Translations under genes and position numbers: made by a program
Part shown: positions 11,046 through 22,662 of the stretch, one piece after another
Layout of the letters: each line of letters opens with the position of its first letter
Position numbering within the stretch: the stretch's first letter is position 1
Assembly: GCA_922989275.2 (NCBI GenBank)
Contig: OV277858.1
Coordinates: 106,068,794-106,132,793 of the forward strand
From: Gari tellinella
Lineage: Eukaryota; Mollusca; Bivalvia; Cardiida; Psammobiidae
Length of the DNA: 64,000 bases
Direction: 5' to 3'
Notes under the pieces: generated by a model
The model's database searches: none
Told to the model about the DNA's origin: nothing
The model's input: the letters and a program-made list of their open reading frames with translations, nothing else

Positions 11046-11640
11046 TCGACTTGAGTCGCCTCAGGTGATAAAAGGTTTAAAGCGTATTAACATTCAAAAC
11101 GGAAAACCGTAGCGTTTAGTTTGGTGTCAATCACCTGCAGCAGTAAAAGTGTTAGTAAAAATGTCATGTGTTGGGAACAGCTGCAAGCAGTGTTGTATCG
11201 ATGTTCGAATGGCCGTTGTAGGCAAAGAGCACTGTGCAAAACTGTATCCAGCATCACATATACGAATTTGTTGTTGAAAACACACGCACCTTTCAGCACC
11301 AAAGCCGATCACAGGCGATCGTGCAAATGGTTTGAAATATTTACGAACGCCGCATATTTTAGGCCTCACAGGGTCTAAACATTTTGGTATTCGTATAGAC
11401 ATTTCTTCGGTCAACGTGCGTTTAATCCAACTTGACAAACAAGATGTGTTTAGTTTAAACATATTTATTACATAAATTTGCTACATAGTGTACATGAGAT
11501 AATAACCTTATAACATTGGAATAGGATTGGATCGAAAGCAAACGTTGTTAGATCATTTCTTGTTATCATGTCTTTTTACAACAAATCAAATGTAATGTTA
11601 GTAGGAAATAAACATGATCATCAATATCACTGACACACAT
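11046..11640. other. Unassigned stretch
   Basis: Overlapping frames on both strands (11087-11462) show no recognisable protein family, and I treat them as chance. Confidence 0.35.
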
Positions 11641-11646
11641 ATAGTA

Positions 11647-12854
11647 CAGTCGAATCGCGTTTGCACGAAATGCGATGCGTCGAAATGACGGTCTCGTTCG
11701 AATTTGAAGCTCGGTCCCGTCCGCTCATAATGCAATTTGCATGGCAAGAAAATGCATTAGCTCGAACATGCATTGGTTCGGAAAATTCAATAACTCGTAT
11801 GCGTGAATTGGTCCCTTCAAACAACTATTACCTGTTTTTGACCCGTTTACTCGAACACGACGGCGCCATAATTATGACAATTCGTACACAAACGTGTTCA
11901 CACCTCTCGGTCGTCTCAAAGCTTTTTCGCACCTCAAACAGATACTTCTCCGATCATTTTAAAAGGGTATTTCATCACACAAACATAAACTAGAAGGTCT
12001 TTATTCCTTCCAAGCTTAATTCGAACTTACGCTCGTATTTTTATTTAGTAAGATGCGCATTGCATCAGAAATATTACTATGTTTTTTTATAACTGAACCG
12101 TTCTCATATTCGATCGTACCCATGGTTTCGCTTATAATCTTTTGTTAATTGTTGTTGTCCGGTATGATATCATTTATTATTGACGAATTATCTTATTTAT
12201 GTGTTAAAGAAACATTCTTTTCACACTATTCGAATGGGCAAGTTTAGTTCATTTGTCTTACAGACAAAAACGGTCGCTTTGGGACACTACTAGTAAATAA
12301 ATTATGATAATTAGGCTTTGACTAAATGTAGACGAATACACGGTTAAGGGCGAATACGGACTGTACCAATTTTATACATAGCCTTAAAATCACAATGGCG
12401 TCGTCGCAGAAATTGTACACGCTTATGAATGAAGAACTTGCCGGAAACATATGCGCTAATCATGCATTATAGACACACCGCCGTTTTATTAACATGTTGA
12501 TCCGGACCAATGCCATTGTGTTTATGACGAGAATCTCTGCTTTGGTGCTTGTGTAAGATTTATGCAAGTAGACGTATGTTACACAGCGCTGTGTTCAATA
12601 ATGAAATTACGATAGAAACGTTAAAAGATCTGTATGACCGTATCACACTACGTTTTTTTTATCCAATTTGATATTCAAAAGTATTATTTTAAAATAGAAA
12701 GACGTAGCGTCGTGTTATAATCACATGCGTGTAAAGGCTTTGAACCACTTACGAAAAAATGTCTGACTTCGAGAAAATGCATTAACTCGGATCATGCGCT
12801 AGCTCGAATTTTTCTGCCAGTCCCGTGGGTGTTCGAACTATCGCGATTCGACTG
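11647..12854. mobile_element. 1208-bp pogo/Tc1-like non-autonomous element
   Basis: Termini CAGTCGAATCGCG at both ends form a 13-bp perfect inverted repeat, with TA on each side (11645-11646 and 12855-12856). Near the right end it reads 'gctcgaatttttctgccagtcc..gtgttcgaacta', a style typical of invertebrate pogo/Tigger ends. No transposase frame survives. TIR and TA are seen; the pogo assignment is by resemblance. Confidence 0.65.
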
Positions 12855-13093
12855 TAGTTGAGTTTTGAAAGAAAGGAAAAAAACAAAGGAAAAAAAGGAG
12901 AGAACATACTATACGAGGGAACAGTAAAAAAATGTGTCCATCACACGATAATGTAAACGCACGGAATAATCGTGTAGTTTTATTATTCATACGATGCGGT
13001 TCTGTATCTACATAAAAACCATGAATATGCGACAAGTACAAGCTACATAAAATTGGGATTTAAAAGTGCTGGTCATACATACTAGTGATAAAA

Positions 13094-14166
13094 ATGGTTG
13101 GAAAACGCTCGTTGAAAAGGGCAGAAATACGGGTCTATTTCAAAACTCGCAATGGATTAATAGTTGAGCCCAAAACTATCTATAATGAAATATACCAAGT
13201 TTATGGGGATAATGAAGTTCCCTATAGGCTTGTCAGAAACTGAATCGCGAAATCCAATAGTGGCATGGACTCTATTCAAGATGCCTCTAGATCTGGCAGA
13301 AGGCGCACAACAGTGATCCCGAAAAAGGTCAGAGAAATTTTGCAATCAGATGCAAGATAATCGTCTACGGAGATAGCTCGTGGGGTCGGCATTTCGGAAG
13401 CATCTACTCGTACGATTCTAAAGAAGAACCTTGGACTTTCGCGTAAAGTTGCCCGATGGATACAATAAATCCTCATAAATGAACAAAAGACAGCACGTGT
13501 GAAGATGGCCAAAAAACTATTGAAATTGTATCCTAAATTTGAGCGGAAAGTTTTCGTGAATATAGTGATTGAAGACGAAGCATGGGTTCGTGTTTTTGAA
13601 CAACAAAGGAAAATAGATATAAAGTTATGGGCCACCAGAAACGCTCGTAGACCAGTTATTGCCAAAAGGTACCTCAGTGTTAAGAATGTTATGTTGGCTG
13701 TATGTTTTGATATCATCGGTCCTATAGTTCAGGTTTCTGTTCCTAGGGGGCGCACACTGACAGGAACATTGTAAAAACATAAATTACTGAGAAAGTTAAA
13801 TAAATACTTTGAAAAACGTCGATCAAAGACAGAACTAAGAGGAGTTCGTTTACTTCATAATAATACTCCAGTACATACTGCTAGGGTTGTAACTGAAGTT
13901 TTGAAATCGAAAGAACGACAGTGCTTCCCCATCCATCTTATTCACCAGATCTGGCACCTGCAAATAGTTTCCAGTTACCAAAATTGAAAATGATATTGTC
14001 TGGAAGAAAATATGGCAGTCACAATTAGGTTGCCTCAGCTGTTTATCAGTGTTTGAAACGTATCCCAAAAGAGGACTACGAAAATGCTTTTCGGAATTGG
14101 TTGAAAAGGTTGAAGTTATGTATTTCTCACAATGGAGAGAACTTTGATGGAAAGAAAAAGAAATAA
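13094..14166 (+). pseudogene. Mariner-type transposase pseudogene
   Basis: Translation from the ATG at 13094 gives a nearly full-length mariner transposase (about 355 codons) with in-frame stops after about residues 50, 89, 124 and 226 and a frameshift near 13920. An N-terminal helix-turn-helix-like part precedes a catalytic domain with EDEAWV (first Asp), then LLHNNTPVH, where the usual HDN second Asp is Asn, and finally YSPDLAPA with the third Asp, about 34 residues on as in D34D mariners. The C-terminus has SAVYQCLKRIPKEDY and NGENFDGK, which match the family well. It is dead by several independent lesions, including loss of a catalytic Asp. Terminal repeats were not identified. Confidence 0.8.
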
Positions 14167-14194
14167 TTTCAATATTGCATTCTGGTAAGTTTTT

Positions 14195-14695
14195 ATTGGC
14201 TCTTGGACAAAAAAATTTACGGTTCCCGTCGTACTGCAGTCTACCTGACCATATCCAAGGAAGAGGACGGAGCTGCCCTTCAGGTGACCTTGACAGACTC
14301 CAGGACTGGGAATACCGGTGGGACATGCGGTTTAACCCTAGCAAGTGCACTGTTTTGCATATCGCAAGGTCCGCATGTCCAATCAGGACCCAGTATACCC
14401 TGCATTGTCAGGTCCTGGAGGCAGTGAGTATCTTGGTGTGACAATACGCTCAGACCTTAGTTGGAACAGTCACATCAAGAACATCAGCCAGCAAGCCAAC
14501 AGAACCCTGGGTTTCCTGCGACGGAACATAAGGAGCACACACCAAGGCATTCGAAAGATGGTCTACAAGACCACAGGTGGAATATGCCTCGTCTGTCTAG
14601 TCACCCTACACAAAACACAACATCAAGCAGGTCGAAATGGTCCAACGTATGGCAGTGTGGTGGACCAAAAAGTGTCGTCTGCAAAATTTATTAAA
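14195..14695 (+). pseudogene. LINE reverse-transcriptase C-terminal fragment
   Basis: Pieces in two frames read ADDTAVYLTI-like, then LQDWEYRWDMRFNPSKC, then SEYLGVTIRSDLSWNSHI, NRTLGFLRRNI and finally VEYASSV*SPYTKHNIKQVE. This is the conserved region after the (F)ADD box of Jockey/CR1-type non-LTR retrotransposons. There is at least one frameshift (near 14420) and one TAG replacing Trp. It begins 30 bp downstream of the mariner pseudogene, so the two fragments may be nested or abutting insertions. Confidence 0.75.
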
Positions 14696-14741
14696 TTCAG
14701 ATTTTTACATTGTTTAAGTATAGAAACCTAAAGACGGGTGT

Positions 14742-14806
14742 CAAACAGTTTGGGTCCAGATCAGACGCCGCGTGACGCGGCGTCTGATCTGGATCTTAAC
14801 TGTTTG
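14742..14806. repeat. Hairpin-family palindrome
   Basis: Arms CAAACAGTTTGGGTCCAGATC and GATCTGGATCTTAACTGTTTG flank the core AGACGCCGCGTGACGCGGCGTCT. The CAGATC/GATCTG change relative to other copies is present in both arms. Confidence 0.7.
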
Positions 14807-14809
14807 CAA

Positions 14810-15940
14810 GTATCAGTAAAGTCGCAATCAGCAGGCAAAGGGTTAAGGCATGAACAAAATATACAGACTATATGAAATATAATTATTATAAGAATTTTCC
14901 TTCGGCTATCTTGCCTGATGATTGAGCATGAAACTACATAAAACATATATATAAAATGGATGAAACCAAATAAAAGTGGATGAGCTACTTTGCTCACAAA
15001 ATCAAAAACTAAACAATGTCCCCGTACTCGCAGACTGTATGAGCATGGTGCGGGCTGGTTCGTTAATTGATGTATGCTCAGCGTTACATCTGCTGAGCTA
15101 CAATATGGTGAAAACTGATGTTGAACTGTTTGACGAGCGCTATTGCTCAGCGTCGGTGTGGCTAATGATGAACTGTATCACCAGCGACTGCTCGGCATTG
15201 TTGAACCATATGATGACAGCTAGTCTTGAACAGATTGCTCAGCGTCGTCTCTGCTGAACTATCAAACCTTGGTTCCACTACAGTTCTGTAACATCAATGT
15301 TCCAGCCTGTTATGGAACCTCTATGACGTATCGTCGATCTGTAGCAAACCTTAACTCTTCAATAATAACTGTTTTCAGTCCCATACAAATCGCAATAATC
15401 TGAAGCAACGTACTAACGAGCTATTATCAAACGTAAGCTTTTCCGTTAATAGCTTGTGGAGAGAGTTTTTGCAATCTCGCTGTGTTCGATTTCTCTACAG
15501 GTTTTATTCACCGGCCGTTTAACATTCTGAACAGTTCTTTTAATATACATAAATTAGACTATTATTTGAATTATTCCTAATAATTAAGAAAAAGTTACTT
15601 TTACTTTTGCACCAGCGATTTATAAACTATGATTACATTTAAAATGTCCAGTATAGAATACAATGATTATAAAGGCTTATATGAATGATAATATACCGGT
15701 ATACATAAAATTCGGTTTTGGGTATACAGTCAGCACAAACGCGTAAACAATTACATTAGACAAAGAACAAAAACGTACGATGTGCGTTATCTTCGCACTG
15801 GCTCTACACAAATCAACTGCAATAGACACATACAATTTAGAGTCTTTAAACTCTACACAACGATTATTTCTGACAATAGCCCCTTTCTCAAGAAAATAAT
15901 TCAAGTTTTTCTAACTACAAAATAATATGTACAAGAGTGC
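14810..15940. other. Unassigned stretch
   Basis: The frame at 14976-15257 is open but has no known domain. The motif 'gctcagcgt' recurs several times in 15060-15250 ('tgctcagcgttacatctgctgag', 'attgctcagcgtcg' twice), suggesting degenerate hairpin or tandem material and not a gene. Confidence 0.35.
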
Positions 15941-15957
15941 GCTGAACTTAGTGTCTA

Positions 15958-17400
15958 CTAAGATAATCAGCACACATGTCCTCAGAGCCTTTGATTGCTT
16001 CAACTCTGAACTGGTAGTTTTGAAGGAATAATGCCCATCGCATTATTCTTCCACTCTCTATATTACACCTCTGTATGTTAGACAATGGGGTGTGATCTAT
16101 CTGCAGAACAAACTCTGTCCCATACAAGTATTTTTGGAATTTCTTGATTCCAAACACTATGGCTAGGCATTCTCTCTCAATAACAGAGTAGCTCTTTTCT
16201 CGCTGGAGAAGCTTCTTGCTGGCATATGCCAGTGGAAAAATGCCATCTTCAAACTGTTGCAGTCATGATGCTCCAACTCCGCTTTCAGAAGCATCAGTTT
16301 GTAGAATGAACGGTTTTGTGAAGTCTGATAGTCGCAATATTGATGACATTGTGAGCATGTCTTTCAATGTTTTGAAAGCTTGCTCGTGCTCTGCACTCCA
16401 GATCACGTTGTTTGTGCGACCTTTCTTGGTTAGGTCCGTCAACGGAGCCGCTACATCAGCAAATGCTGGTATAAACTTCCTGTAATAACCAGCCAAGCCT
16501 AAGAAAGCACGAACTTGCTTCTTGGTCTTTGGTTGCTCGGCATTCTTGATTTTTTCAAGCGTTTCTTCCATCTGCATGATCCCGTTTCCAACTACATGTC
16601 CTGTGAAGGATATGTTCTCAATTCCAATCAAACACTTTGATGGTTTGTGAGTCAGACCAGCCTGTCTAGTTCGGCTGAAAACATCCCACAGCATGGTAAG
16701 ATGTTGGTCGCATAACTGCGTGTGACCAAAGATGTCATCAACGTAGTTGTCCGCATGTTTGCAATCGCGCAACAACTTTCTCATCATTCGGTTGAATGTG
16801 CTACCCGAGTTGACCATTCCAAACGTCATTTTCTTGAATTGGTAGCTCCCATCAACCGGTGCCAATAGCCTTTACTCAGGTCAATATTGGTGAAGTACTT
16901 GTCTTCCTTCAACTTGGACATGATATCCTCAACATTCCCCATGGGCTCTGTATCAAACTTGGTGATAATGTTCAGTCTTCTGAAGTCGATTCAGAATCTG
17001 TTGGACCCATCTTTCTTTTGATCATCACAAGAGGCAAGTTGTAATCAGATAATGCTGGTTCGATCACCTCTGCTTTGAGCATTGTCTGAATCTCGTCTTC
17101 AATTTCACCACGTTTAGCGTATGGTATGGGGTATTGACGAACCCGAACTGGGGTCTTTGACGTCAATTCAATATTGTGCTCGGCCAGCGTTGTGGTACCT
17201 GGCCTCTCAGTGAATATATCTTGAAACTCTTCAAGTAAATCCATCACGCCTCGACGTTGTGCATGCGACAAGCTGTGTGAGACCTTGACATCTTTGTATG
17301 TCTGATAGCTTTTCAAACAAGCTAAGTCTAGCAAGTTTTCATCGTCAACAACGCCATAGTTTTCACTGTGCTCGGCCTCTATTATTGCCACCCCAGCTAC
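15958..17400 (-). pseudogene. Ty3-type reverse transcriptase and RNase H (degraded pol)
   Basis: From 5' to 3' on the minus strand: a pre-RT linker with DIFTERPGTT and VRQYPIPYAKR (17391-16975); RT palm pieces RRLNIITKFDTEPMG and YFTNIDLSKGYW (about 16975-16865, in another frame); the active site NYVDD near 16740 with FTGHVV and AFLGLAGYYRKFIPAF; the tether SILRLSDFTKPFILQTDAS; then RNase H with PLAYASKKL, QIDHTPLS and the closing ADYLSRH near 15958. Frameshifts are needed near 16975, 16865 and 16262. YVDD is intact. No integrase follows; the integrase lies immediately upstream. Confidence 0.85.
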
Positions 17401-18262
17401 AACGCTGTCTTGTCGTTATTAATATTTTGCAATAGGTTGATGTGATAATTGCCTATCTTATGGCCCTTTCCACTGCAACATGAGCTTGTTGTGTGAAGTT
17501 GGTAGCAACAACAAAACTCTGTCTCCCTTTTCAATGTTTCTATTTCTGGCTGCCTTATCATAATGATGTTTGTATGAAACCTGTGCTTCAGCCATGCTGT
17601 CTTTAGCTGTCTGGCATGTATCTTCCAGCCTGTTTTGAAGATCAAGCACATATTGGTATGTGCTCATTACTTCAGGCGTTTCTTTCTCTGTCCAAAGCTT
17701 TTTGAGTATTTGCATGGGGCCTCGAACTGTGCGTCCATACAATAGCTCGAACGGCGCAAACCCAGTTGATGCCTGTGGAACTTCTCTGTATGCAAAGAGA
17801 ACAGCGGACAAGTATCTGTTCCAGTCATTCGGCCGTTCCTGACACATTTTCTTCAGCATGCTTTTCAGAACGCCGTTCATCCTCTCACACAGCCCATTAC
17901 ATTTTGGATTGCATGGGTTAGTAAAAAATTGCTTCAGCGATATGAGTCGACATACTTCTACTATGAGTTCGGACGTGAACTGGCTGCCTTTGTCGCTCAA
18001 AATTTCGGTTGGAAATCCAACACGTGACAATACGTCGAGCAAGGCCTCAGCGACCCTTTCTGTCTCTCTCCTAGGCAACGCTACAGCCTCAGGATATCTT
18101 GTGGCATAATCTACCACTGTCAAAATGTATCTGTTTCCCTTATCAGATAACGGTGTGGTGATGGGACCTATCAAATCTACCGCTACTCGAAGGAACGGTA
18201 TATCTATGATGGGCATTTCACCAAAGGGCACCTTTGTGACTCGTCCTTTTGGTATGGTCTTT
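17401..18262 (-). pseudogene. Ty3-type integrase, upstream of the RT
   Basis: The frame at 18354-17458 carries an integrase core: TVVDYATRYPEA, then SDKGSQFTSE, then the NPKCNGLCERMN box containing the final Glu, followed by RYLSAVLFAYREVPQ and the gypsy-type FELLYGRTVRGP. The C-terminal LQWKGP is followed by a deletion and frameshift, after which YHINLLQN in another frame restores the usual end of a Ty3 integrase. Only about 60 bp then separates it from the RT linker on the same strand. At 18262 the homology stops at the end of the zinc-binding segment, where a fragment of the hairpin-family repeat begins. Confidence 0.85.
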
Positions 18263-18310
18263 GCGTTACGCGGCGTATGATCTGGATTCAAGCTGTTTGT
18301 AAATGTAAGC
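18263..18310. repeat. Hairpin-family fragment at the retrotransposon break
   Basis: The sequence TTACGCGGCGTATGATCTGG and the following 'attcaagctgtttgtaaa' form one arm of the hairpin family. They replace the 5' part of the integrase. Confidence 0.6.
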
Positions 18311-18795
18311 CAAGTTCCCTCGCTATAACGACTCCCTACAAACAACACACACAAGTGTTGTCTCCCACTGGGTGTCGTTGTAGAGAGGGAGCGCTATACA
18401 AGCTATAAGTGTTGCATGAAGAAGTAAGATTTTTGATTGGATGGCGTTATCGTCCTTTAAGAAACATCGGTATAATTCTTCCGCGTGAATTATTTATTTA
18501 AAACCAATTAGCGTTTTAACCTTTATCATACTGCAGTGTCGTCTGCTTCAAATATATCGTCTGCGAAAAAGATAAGAATAAGTTTAAATAAATTTTGATC
18601 TGAAGAAATGTTGAATATACGTGTCAAACTGTTTACATCCAGATCAAACGTTTGTCTGGATAAAAAAATGTTTGAAAATGACAGCCATGTCGCTTTAGGC
18701 ATGATACGAATCATTAGGTAGAAACTTATATAAATGAAAAGGAATACAGACCATATTATCAAACGACTCTGGTGCACGCCACTTAACTACAGCTG
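18311..18795. other. Unassigned stretch with hairpin-family traces
   Basis: A half arm (CAAACTGTTTACATCCAGATC) occurs at about 18627. No gene is recognised. Confidence 0.35.
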
Positions 18796-18798
18796 GAG

Positions 18799-18935
18799 AA
18801 AATCCCAGAAGCCCTTAATGCACTGTTTCAGGCACAAATCGGCAACTGGGTTGAACAACCGACGTTTCGCCAACCAGCTGGAAGGCTTCCCCCCAGTTGA
18901 CAAACCCGCAGTTCCAAGACCGGGATTCACATTGA
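18799..18935 (+). repeat. SINE-like repeat, copy 1 of 2
   Basis: The block 'cactgtttcaggcac..atcggcaactggg..gaa..accgac..tt' followed by 'ggaaggcttcccc' recurs at 61065-61145, where a tRNA-like region follows. Non-coding. Confidence 0.6.
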
Positions 18936-18939
18936 TATG

Positions 18940-19910
18940 TTTCTTAACCCTTTTGGCGCCAAATTATAAGTGTTGATTTTACCCCTTCGCCGCTATATTG
19001 TCATCTGCTTCAACATTGTTGTCTGCAAGCTCATTGAGGTTTAAGGTAGTGTGACTTAAAACATATCGACACGAGTGTCAAATATTTTGAATCCTGAATA
19101 GATACCGCTTTACGCGGCGATCTGGATCAACACTTTTTTGCAAAGTTGTCTTTATGCAACTCCTGTAGTGAAATAGTTAAATATCGTTTCTAAAGTGGTT
19201 TAAAAGTGTTTCGATGATCTATTCTAAGTGGATAAGCAACATCAAAACATTACTTTAAAGGTAGTTTCCCTTGGGATTAGATGAAGTTAAAGATGATGAG
19301 AGTAAATGTTTTGTACGTGATAGTACGTTTTCGTGCTAAAGATATGACCGTCGCTAAAATTTAGAGCCTAAGCCAATACCAAGTAAACCTGAATCTGCAC
19401 AATTTGCAAATTTACCATTTAAAGTATATTAATCTGTTACTATTTCAACACTATCATTATCTTCTCCCTTCAATTGCGTAAAGGGATATGCAGTTTTAGT
19501 ATTTGACCTACTCTTTCAGCCAATCAGCAAGCCACAATATTCTAATTTTTACTCGATTTAATTATTCAACGTTTGGGATTTAACGAGATTTGGCTTTTTA
19601 ATTACTTAGTGTTCAAGATTTCAAATTAAGAGTTTAGAAAGCATTGCGCATGCGATGATATTTCTTTCAACTCTGCCCAATCGCGTGACGGGGAAATCAT
19701 CACACAGCAATGTGCATATATGTACAATTCAACTTCCAGCAAAAGAGTGACATTTTGTATCTCTCGGTAGAAAAATGTGAAAATCATTCAACTCTCTGAG
19801 TGTGGAATAAGCAAAAGTAAACACACAAAAAATAATTCTTACTGTAATGAAAAAATCCCATCTACAAACCATAGCCAAAAATCAAGTAGCGTCGAGAATA
19901 CAAAAGACAG
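18940..19910. other. Unassigned stretch
   Basis: A degraded hairpin-family copy lies at about 19075-19140 ('gataccgctttacgcggcgatctggatca'). Otherwise nothing is recognised. Confidence 0.35.
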
Positions 19911-19911
19911 G

Positions 19912-20185
19912 CGACTACTTAATGCAAGATCTAATTAATGCAGAAAGCTCATTTATGAGTTTTCTGCATTATTTTACGCTGCATTAAGCAACCGCGTGTA
20001 TCCAATGCTACACATGGGTATTTGAGGTTTCCTGTTTCTGCTTAAAGTGCTGGACAAAACTAATGCAGACATTTCGTATACATTTAGGAGCTTTCTGCAT
20101 TATTTTATGCTACAATAAGCAACCGCCTGTATTTAATTTTACAAGTGAATATTTTTTAGATCTCTATCAGGCGACTGCTTAATGC
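19912..20185. repeat. Imperfect tandem duplication of about 135 bp
   Basis: The block 'ggcgactacttaatgc..gcagaaagctcatttatgagttttctgcattattttacgctgcattaagcaaccgcgtgta' repeats in diverged form as 'tttaggagctttctgcattattttatgctacaataagcaaccgcctgta..ggcgactgcttaatgcc'. It is related to the AAGCAGAATGC palindrome family. Confidence 0.5.
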
Positions 20186-20680
20186 CAATTTATCACTAAA
20201 TAACACATCGTCCAAGAAATCAAATTCAAATCCACTAAGATCACAATGACCAAGCACCATGTCGACACGTCAAAAAACACCACAGGATGTGTAAACATCT
20301 GTCGGCGGAGAAAATTGTGTTATTTGGTATCATTCTGCAAGCGATAGGTATGTTCTGGGTAATTGCCTGCAAGTGACGTTATATGTGGGCGGGTCAAACA
20401 CTTAAATGGTTAGTATCTATTTCAAAACACTTAAAGCCGCATTGTGCTTTTGGGAAACCTGCCTAAAACGGTTGTTTGGGATCCCATTTGAACTACATAG
20501 TACGTGGTTCTTCCACGGAAAGCGGCTTTATCTAAGAAATTCGCGTTTTAATATTTTTTTTTAATTTCATTGTGCTAACACAAAGAAAAGAGTTTAACCT
20601 TGTGAATGGGAAGAACGACAACTCTTGTAAAACAAAGTGGTTACCGGTTAACCAATGAGAATCAGTGACAATCACAACAA
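20186..20680. other. Unassigned stretch
   Basis: No feature is recognised. Confidence 0.35.
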
Positions 20681-20682
20681 AT

Positions 20683-20871
20683 ATGGCCCCTCCTCGTGGT
20701 AGACCTGTACTCAGCGCTGCAGCGAGATTGGCTGCTAAAGAAAGAAAAAGACAACAATAACTTTCATACGATACGACTAACAGAAGATGTCTGGCAGAGG
20801 TGGAAGGTGATGCAGGCAGAAGTAAATCTGGAGACACAAGATGCTGTGGCCGATGTCTTGTTTGCGTTTTG
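20683..20871 (+). pseudogene. Possible first exon of a multicopy ORF, frameshifted
   Basis: From an ATG in good context (CAAATATGG) the frame reads MAPPRGRPVLSAAARLAAKE and then a basic KRKRQQ-like stretch before a stop. Another frame then continues with TIRLTEDVWQRWKVMQAEVN and ends at a plausible donor TTTTG|GTAAGG (20871/20872). A basic N-terminus followed by a Trp-containing helical segment resembles short N-terminal parts of repeated, uncharacterised bivalve proteins, from memory only. A purine-rich run before the stop is a likely frameshift site. Function is unknown, and it may be chance. Confidence 0.3.
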
Positions 20872-20899
20872 GTAAGGGAAAACGAAACTTTTATTTGAA

Positions 20900-21870
20900 T
20901 TTGAATATGACTGTTTTTCGATACATAAGATACACGTTTCATGTGCTGTTTGTTGCAAGCAAACAATATCCATTGTTTGTGCTTCGCAAAAGTGAAATCA
21001 ACATGGGTTTTGGTGTGTTTGATAGTTCATACATACCAATCGGCAACCGCGGGGCCCTCAACGGGGTGTTTTTGTACCTTTTTGTTGCCCTGAGTTCAAT
21101 TGTTATTTTCGAAGTGTTTTGATGCTGATAAGACGCCGTGAACAAAGACTGATTGGGAATTTGGGAGGCTCGAGATCATTGTCTTGATTAGTAAAGTGTT
21201 ACATGTATATACCAAATTAAGAGATCATAGATAACTGATGGATAAAACGAAAATACTGTATTGCATCTATAAATTTGCCTAAGATATTCAGTTGAGTTCC
21301 ACTGGGATGGGGCTTATTACCTTAGTGTCACAGTGTGTAATTGGTTGACGGACCTGCCCCCCCCCCCATTGTATGTAGGGTACCGGTATGTATTATTTGA
21401 TATTAGTGCCTATATAAATATTTTTGATCTGCAGTATTAAAAGCAGCTGACAACATTTAAAACAAAACAAAGCGTCTACTCAGGATCCAAACTGTGTTTG
21501 TAATTTTTTGGCTAGGTGACGATAATTTTCAATACTATCTCTGAATACTGCATTCCATATCTAATTTGAAACTCTTATCAATAGTTTCTCTCTCCAAACT
21601 TAAAAAACTGAACTAATAAATAAAATTCAATTAATAAGGACATGTCCGCTATATCTACAATATAGGACCCATTTGACCTAGCATTATTGGGGTGATTTGA
21701 CCAAGAGGCATATTATTTGGCCCATTTGACCTGACCCGATTTAGTTTTGGCCGGATTTGACCCGGATTCATAGAAATTCAGGAATTGTCAGGGGAGTTAT
21801 AAATGTCACAGTGTACGTGTAGGTTTATCACTTGTAATGGCCTTGCTGTGCAAGCACGCTTTTATAGCGA
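20900..21870. other. Unassigned stretch
   Basis: It contains a poly-C run at about 21357-21367, hairpin-family traces at about 21121 and 21480, and four nearby repeats of a 'tttgacc' motif at 21670-21765. No gene is recognised. Confidence 0.35.
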
Positions 21871-21874
21871 CGTG

Positions 21875-21925
21875 GTAGCGTGCATGTGAACCTGGCGACC
21901 TGGGTTCAATCCGGGTCTCAGCTGG
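21875..21925 (+). repeat. tRNA-like SINE head
   Basis: GTGGTAGCGTGCATG resembles an A box and GGGTTCAATCC is a B box. The block matches the minus-strand sequence at 606-690. Confidence 0.45.
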
Positions 21926-22154
21926 TGTTTCAGAACATCTTGGTCCATGGTAATAAAGCATTTGACTTGAGTCTTTTGGTCAGATTTGAGCGTAGGATCA
22001 AATGTGACGATGATCAATACTTGAGAACCACTTCAGACTCGACTCCATACTTTTATATAACCTCGGAACCAGGTTTCAGTTGTTTTATCTGTGAGGCTAC
22101 TCCAATATCTTACAGTTCTGGGGGGAAATTAGTTCATGTTGTATTTTGAGTTTG

Positions 22155-22660
22155 AGTTTATGTGATAAAAAAAGTTAATATTTCAGGTTCTAGTAAGATG
22201 TTGGTGATTGATAGGCATAGACTGTTGGTGTTGTATCTTGTAGATCATTAGGGATGAGGTTTCAATTTGTTGTTACGGTTCTAATCATATAAATGTATTC
22301 CAGTGTAGAGTATTTAATCATTCATTTTGGGACAGTGTGTTACTTGTATAATCTATATGTAACCAGGGTGGCCTGTAAATAGAGTAAGAAACCCTGGTGG
22401 AGTTTGGTATGTTTATCAACTTATAGTTGGTGGAGTTTGGTATGTTTATCAACTTATAGTAGACAAAAGATCAGCTGGTCGGATGAGGTAGAGAACTAAC
22501 TTATCAAAGTCTCACACAGAAGTTAATGCATTCTATTTATCAACCTTAAAGATGGGAGAATGGAGTCAGAATGTCCATTAGTATCCATGGTGCAGATATA
22601 TTGCACGTTAACATTAGTGTCATGTGAAAACCATGCAGAGAACTACTGACTCGTGCATTA
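22155..22660. other. Unassigned stretch with a short direct repeat
   Basis: The 36-base block beginning 'ggtggagtttggtatgttta' is repeated in tandem at about 22400-22460. Nothing else is recognised. Confidence 0.4.
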
Positions 22661-22662
22661 TA

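Noticed and set aside
11087..11462. Three overlapping open frames on both strands
   Set aside because: No recognisable family or splice support was seen, and mutual overlap suggests chance.
15958..18262. Two separate conventional Ty3 elements placed head to tail
   Set aside because: The integrase tail and the RT linker are only about 60 bp apart on one strand with no LTR-like sequence between. I prefer the integrase-first order but keep the alternative as the refuting test.
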